The translations under genes were made by a program, and so were the position numbers. Source: Lamprocystis purpurea (GTDB lineage Bacteria; Pseudomonadota; Gammaproteobacteria; Chromatiales; Chromatiaceae). Taken from it: a stretch of 14,497 bases of DNA. Location: the NCBI GenBank assembly GCA_020718945.1, contig DYRB01000026.1, forward strand, positions 1-14,497, read 5' to 3'. This document shows, piece by piece, positions 13,771 through 14,497 of this stretch. The stretch's first letter is position 1. The number at the start of each line of letters is the position of its first letter. The notes under the pieces are model-generated. The model searched no databases. It saw nothing but the letters and a program-made list of their open reading frames with translations, and was not told the DNA's origin.

Positions 13771-14284
13771 CTGGAGCTTGGCCAAGCCGCTTGCGATGGG
13801 GCAAACGAGAGCCCCTCGGCTCGGACCTATGACGCGGCCATATCCGCACCCTTCATCTTGGAGCCATCCTCCATCGAGGTTGGTCCGCGCCCGATCTTCG
13901 TCCTGCGCCAGCGCCCCGGTGGGGAAACCCGAGGCGCACTGCCCTTCGTGGGCCCGTTCGCCGAGAGATCCGCTGGAAGGGCGACCGGGATTGCTTCTAC
14001 AGGCTGATCGACCGCGGGGGGGACCATGTTGGTGCTTGCCGTGCGGGTGATCTGCGGCTACTGTGCCGCCCGGCGGCGGCCGATAAGTCCTTCCTGTTGG
14101 GTCCGCGCCCCCGGCCGCGATCCCAGGGTGGGAGATCGCCGATCCCGATGGTCAGCCCTGGGAGGCGTGCGAGCGCCACTTCAGCCCATTGGAGCTCTGC
14201 ATCGACGCCCTGGCCGAGCTGGCGGGGCCCCGGCCATGACCGCCCGCCAGGGCCCAGGCCCAGCCCCTCACGACCGGAGCCCCC
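13771..14284. other. Stretch without an intact gene, possibly degraded coding DNA
   Basis: No frame gives a recognisable complete protein across these ~510 bases. Pieces look coding in different plus-strand frames: a block reading EIRWKGDRDCFYRLIDRGGD from 13965, and another reading WEIADPDGQPWEACERHFSP then LELCIDALAELAGPRP, ending at the TGA 14237-14239. The second ends 45 bases before the glycosyltransferase ATG, as an upstream operon gene would. I cannot name a family. Frameshifts, deletions or sequence errors are likely here. Confidence 0.35.
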
Positions 14285-14497
14285 ATGAGTCCACTCGTCC
14301 AGATCGTCACCCTGAACTGGAACGGCGCCGACGATACCCGCCGCTGTCTCGATCCCCTCTACGCCCCGGACTACGGGGACTATCGGGTGACGGTGGTCGA
14401 CAACGGCTCCCGGGACGACTCCGTCGCCCGGATAAGTCCGCGGTCTTCGGCACCGCCCTGCTCCTGTCCAGGGCACTGGTGGAGCGGGTGGGCCTGC
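14285..14497 (+). pseudogene. Family 2 glycosyltransferase fragment with internal deletion, running off the window
   Basis: The ATG follows CCGGAG. Residues 1-50 are a clear GT2 N-terminus: VQIVTLNWNGADDTRRCLDP then YRVTVVDNGSRDDSVARI, the first strand-helix-strand of the GT-A fold that binds the nucleotide sugar. At about 14431 the frame breaks. Frame +2 then reads DKSAVFGTALLLSRALVERV GL, which resembles the segment of GT2 proteins that normally lies well over 100 residues further on. The DxD and acceptor regions are therefore missing. It may be related to rhamnosyltransferase-like GT2 enzymes of polysaccharide synthesis. An assembly collapse is an alternative to a real deletion. Confidence 0.65.

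Noticed and set aside
1..14497. A defence island, prophage, toxin-antitoxin pair or biosynthetic cluster
   Set aside because: Apart from the unrecognised 302-aa protein and the edge fragment, the genes are housekeeping or metabolic. No integrase, phage structural, toxin or synthase signatures were seen.

Overview
The window is high-GC, densely coding DNA with strong GC bias at third codon positions. It looks like chromosome of a gammaproteobacterium. YaiL-type DUF2058, YjjV-type TatD, TcdA, DUF2919 and Skp/OmpH proteins are typical of that class. An octaheme tetrathionate-reductase-family cytochrome beside a two-subunit 2-oxoacid:ferredoxin oxidoreductase suggests an anaerobic, sulfur-metabolising member such as a purple sulfur bacterium (Chromatiales). 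The taxonomic call is inference: no marker gene, rRNA or tRNA is visible.

Layout. 1-1028 holds an unrecognised Ala/Pro-rich protein on the minus strand, after which the same frame stays open to the window edge as a Cys-rich stretch. 1093-1254 is a dispersed inverted-repeat element. 1307-2496 (minus) is a skp/ompH-like chaperone gene followed by a GloC/YcbL-type glyoxalase II. A divergent promoter region separates these from yaiL (2745-3296, plus). Then come a NYN/LOTUS putative RNase overlapping a yjjV-type TatD nuclease (3505-5108), the tRNA t6A-cyclising enzyme TcdA (5225-5986), and a convergent pair of a glutaredoxin-like protein and a DUF2919 membrane protein (6168-7091, minus). 7322-9675 (minus) encodes an eight-haem c-type cytochrome of the OTR family, with a C-terminal membrane anchor, overlapping its likely quinol-oxidising cytochrome b. 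Divergent from it, 9972-13624 (plus) carries iorA, iorB and a paaK-type phenylacetate-CoA ligase, a set suited to aryl-pyruvate/aryl-acetate metabolism. The last 0.9 kb is a repeat copy, a degraded-looking stretch and a glycosyltransferase fragment with an internal deletion.

Two families of palindromic repeats mark the window. A ~150 bp element with arms built from iterated ACGCAAAT units occurs four times, always between genes (about 3312, 5059, 6007 and, inverted, 12102). One copy has supplied the C-terminal codons and stop of the tatD gene and lies directly upstream of tcdA. A REP/MITE-like element with TTCCAAATTTGGG ends occurs complete at 1093-1254 and partial, inverted, at about 13661-13767.

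Points most worth checking: the paaK frame is broken by an apparent 1-nt loss near 13074; IorA lacks the usual C-terminal ferredoxin domain; the terminal glycosyltransferase is internally deleted; and the repeats remodel gene ends. I did not find a defence system, CRISPR array, prophage or intact insertion sequence.
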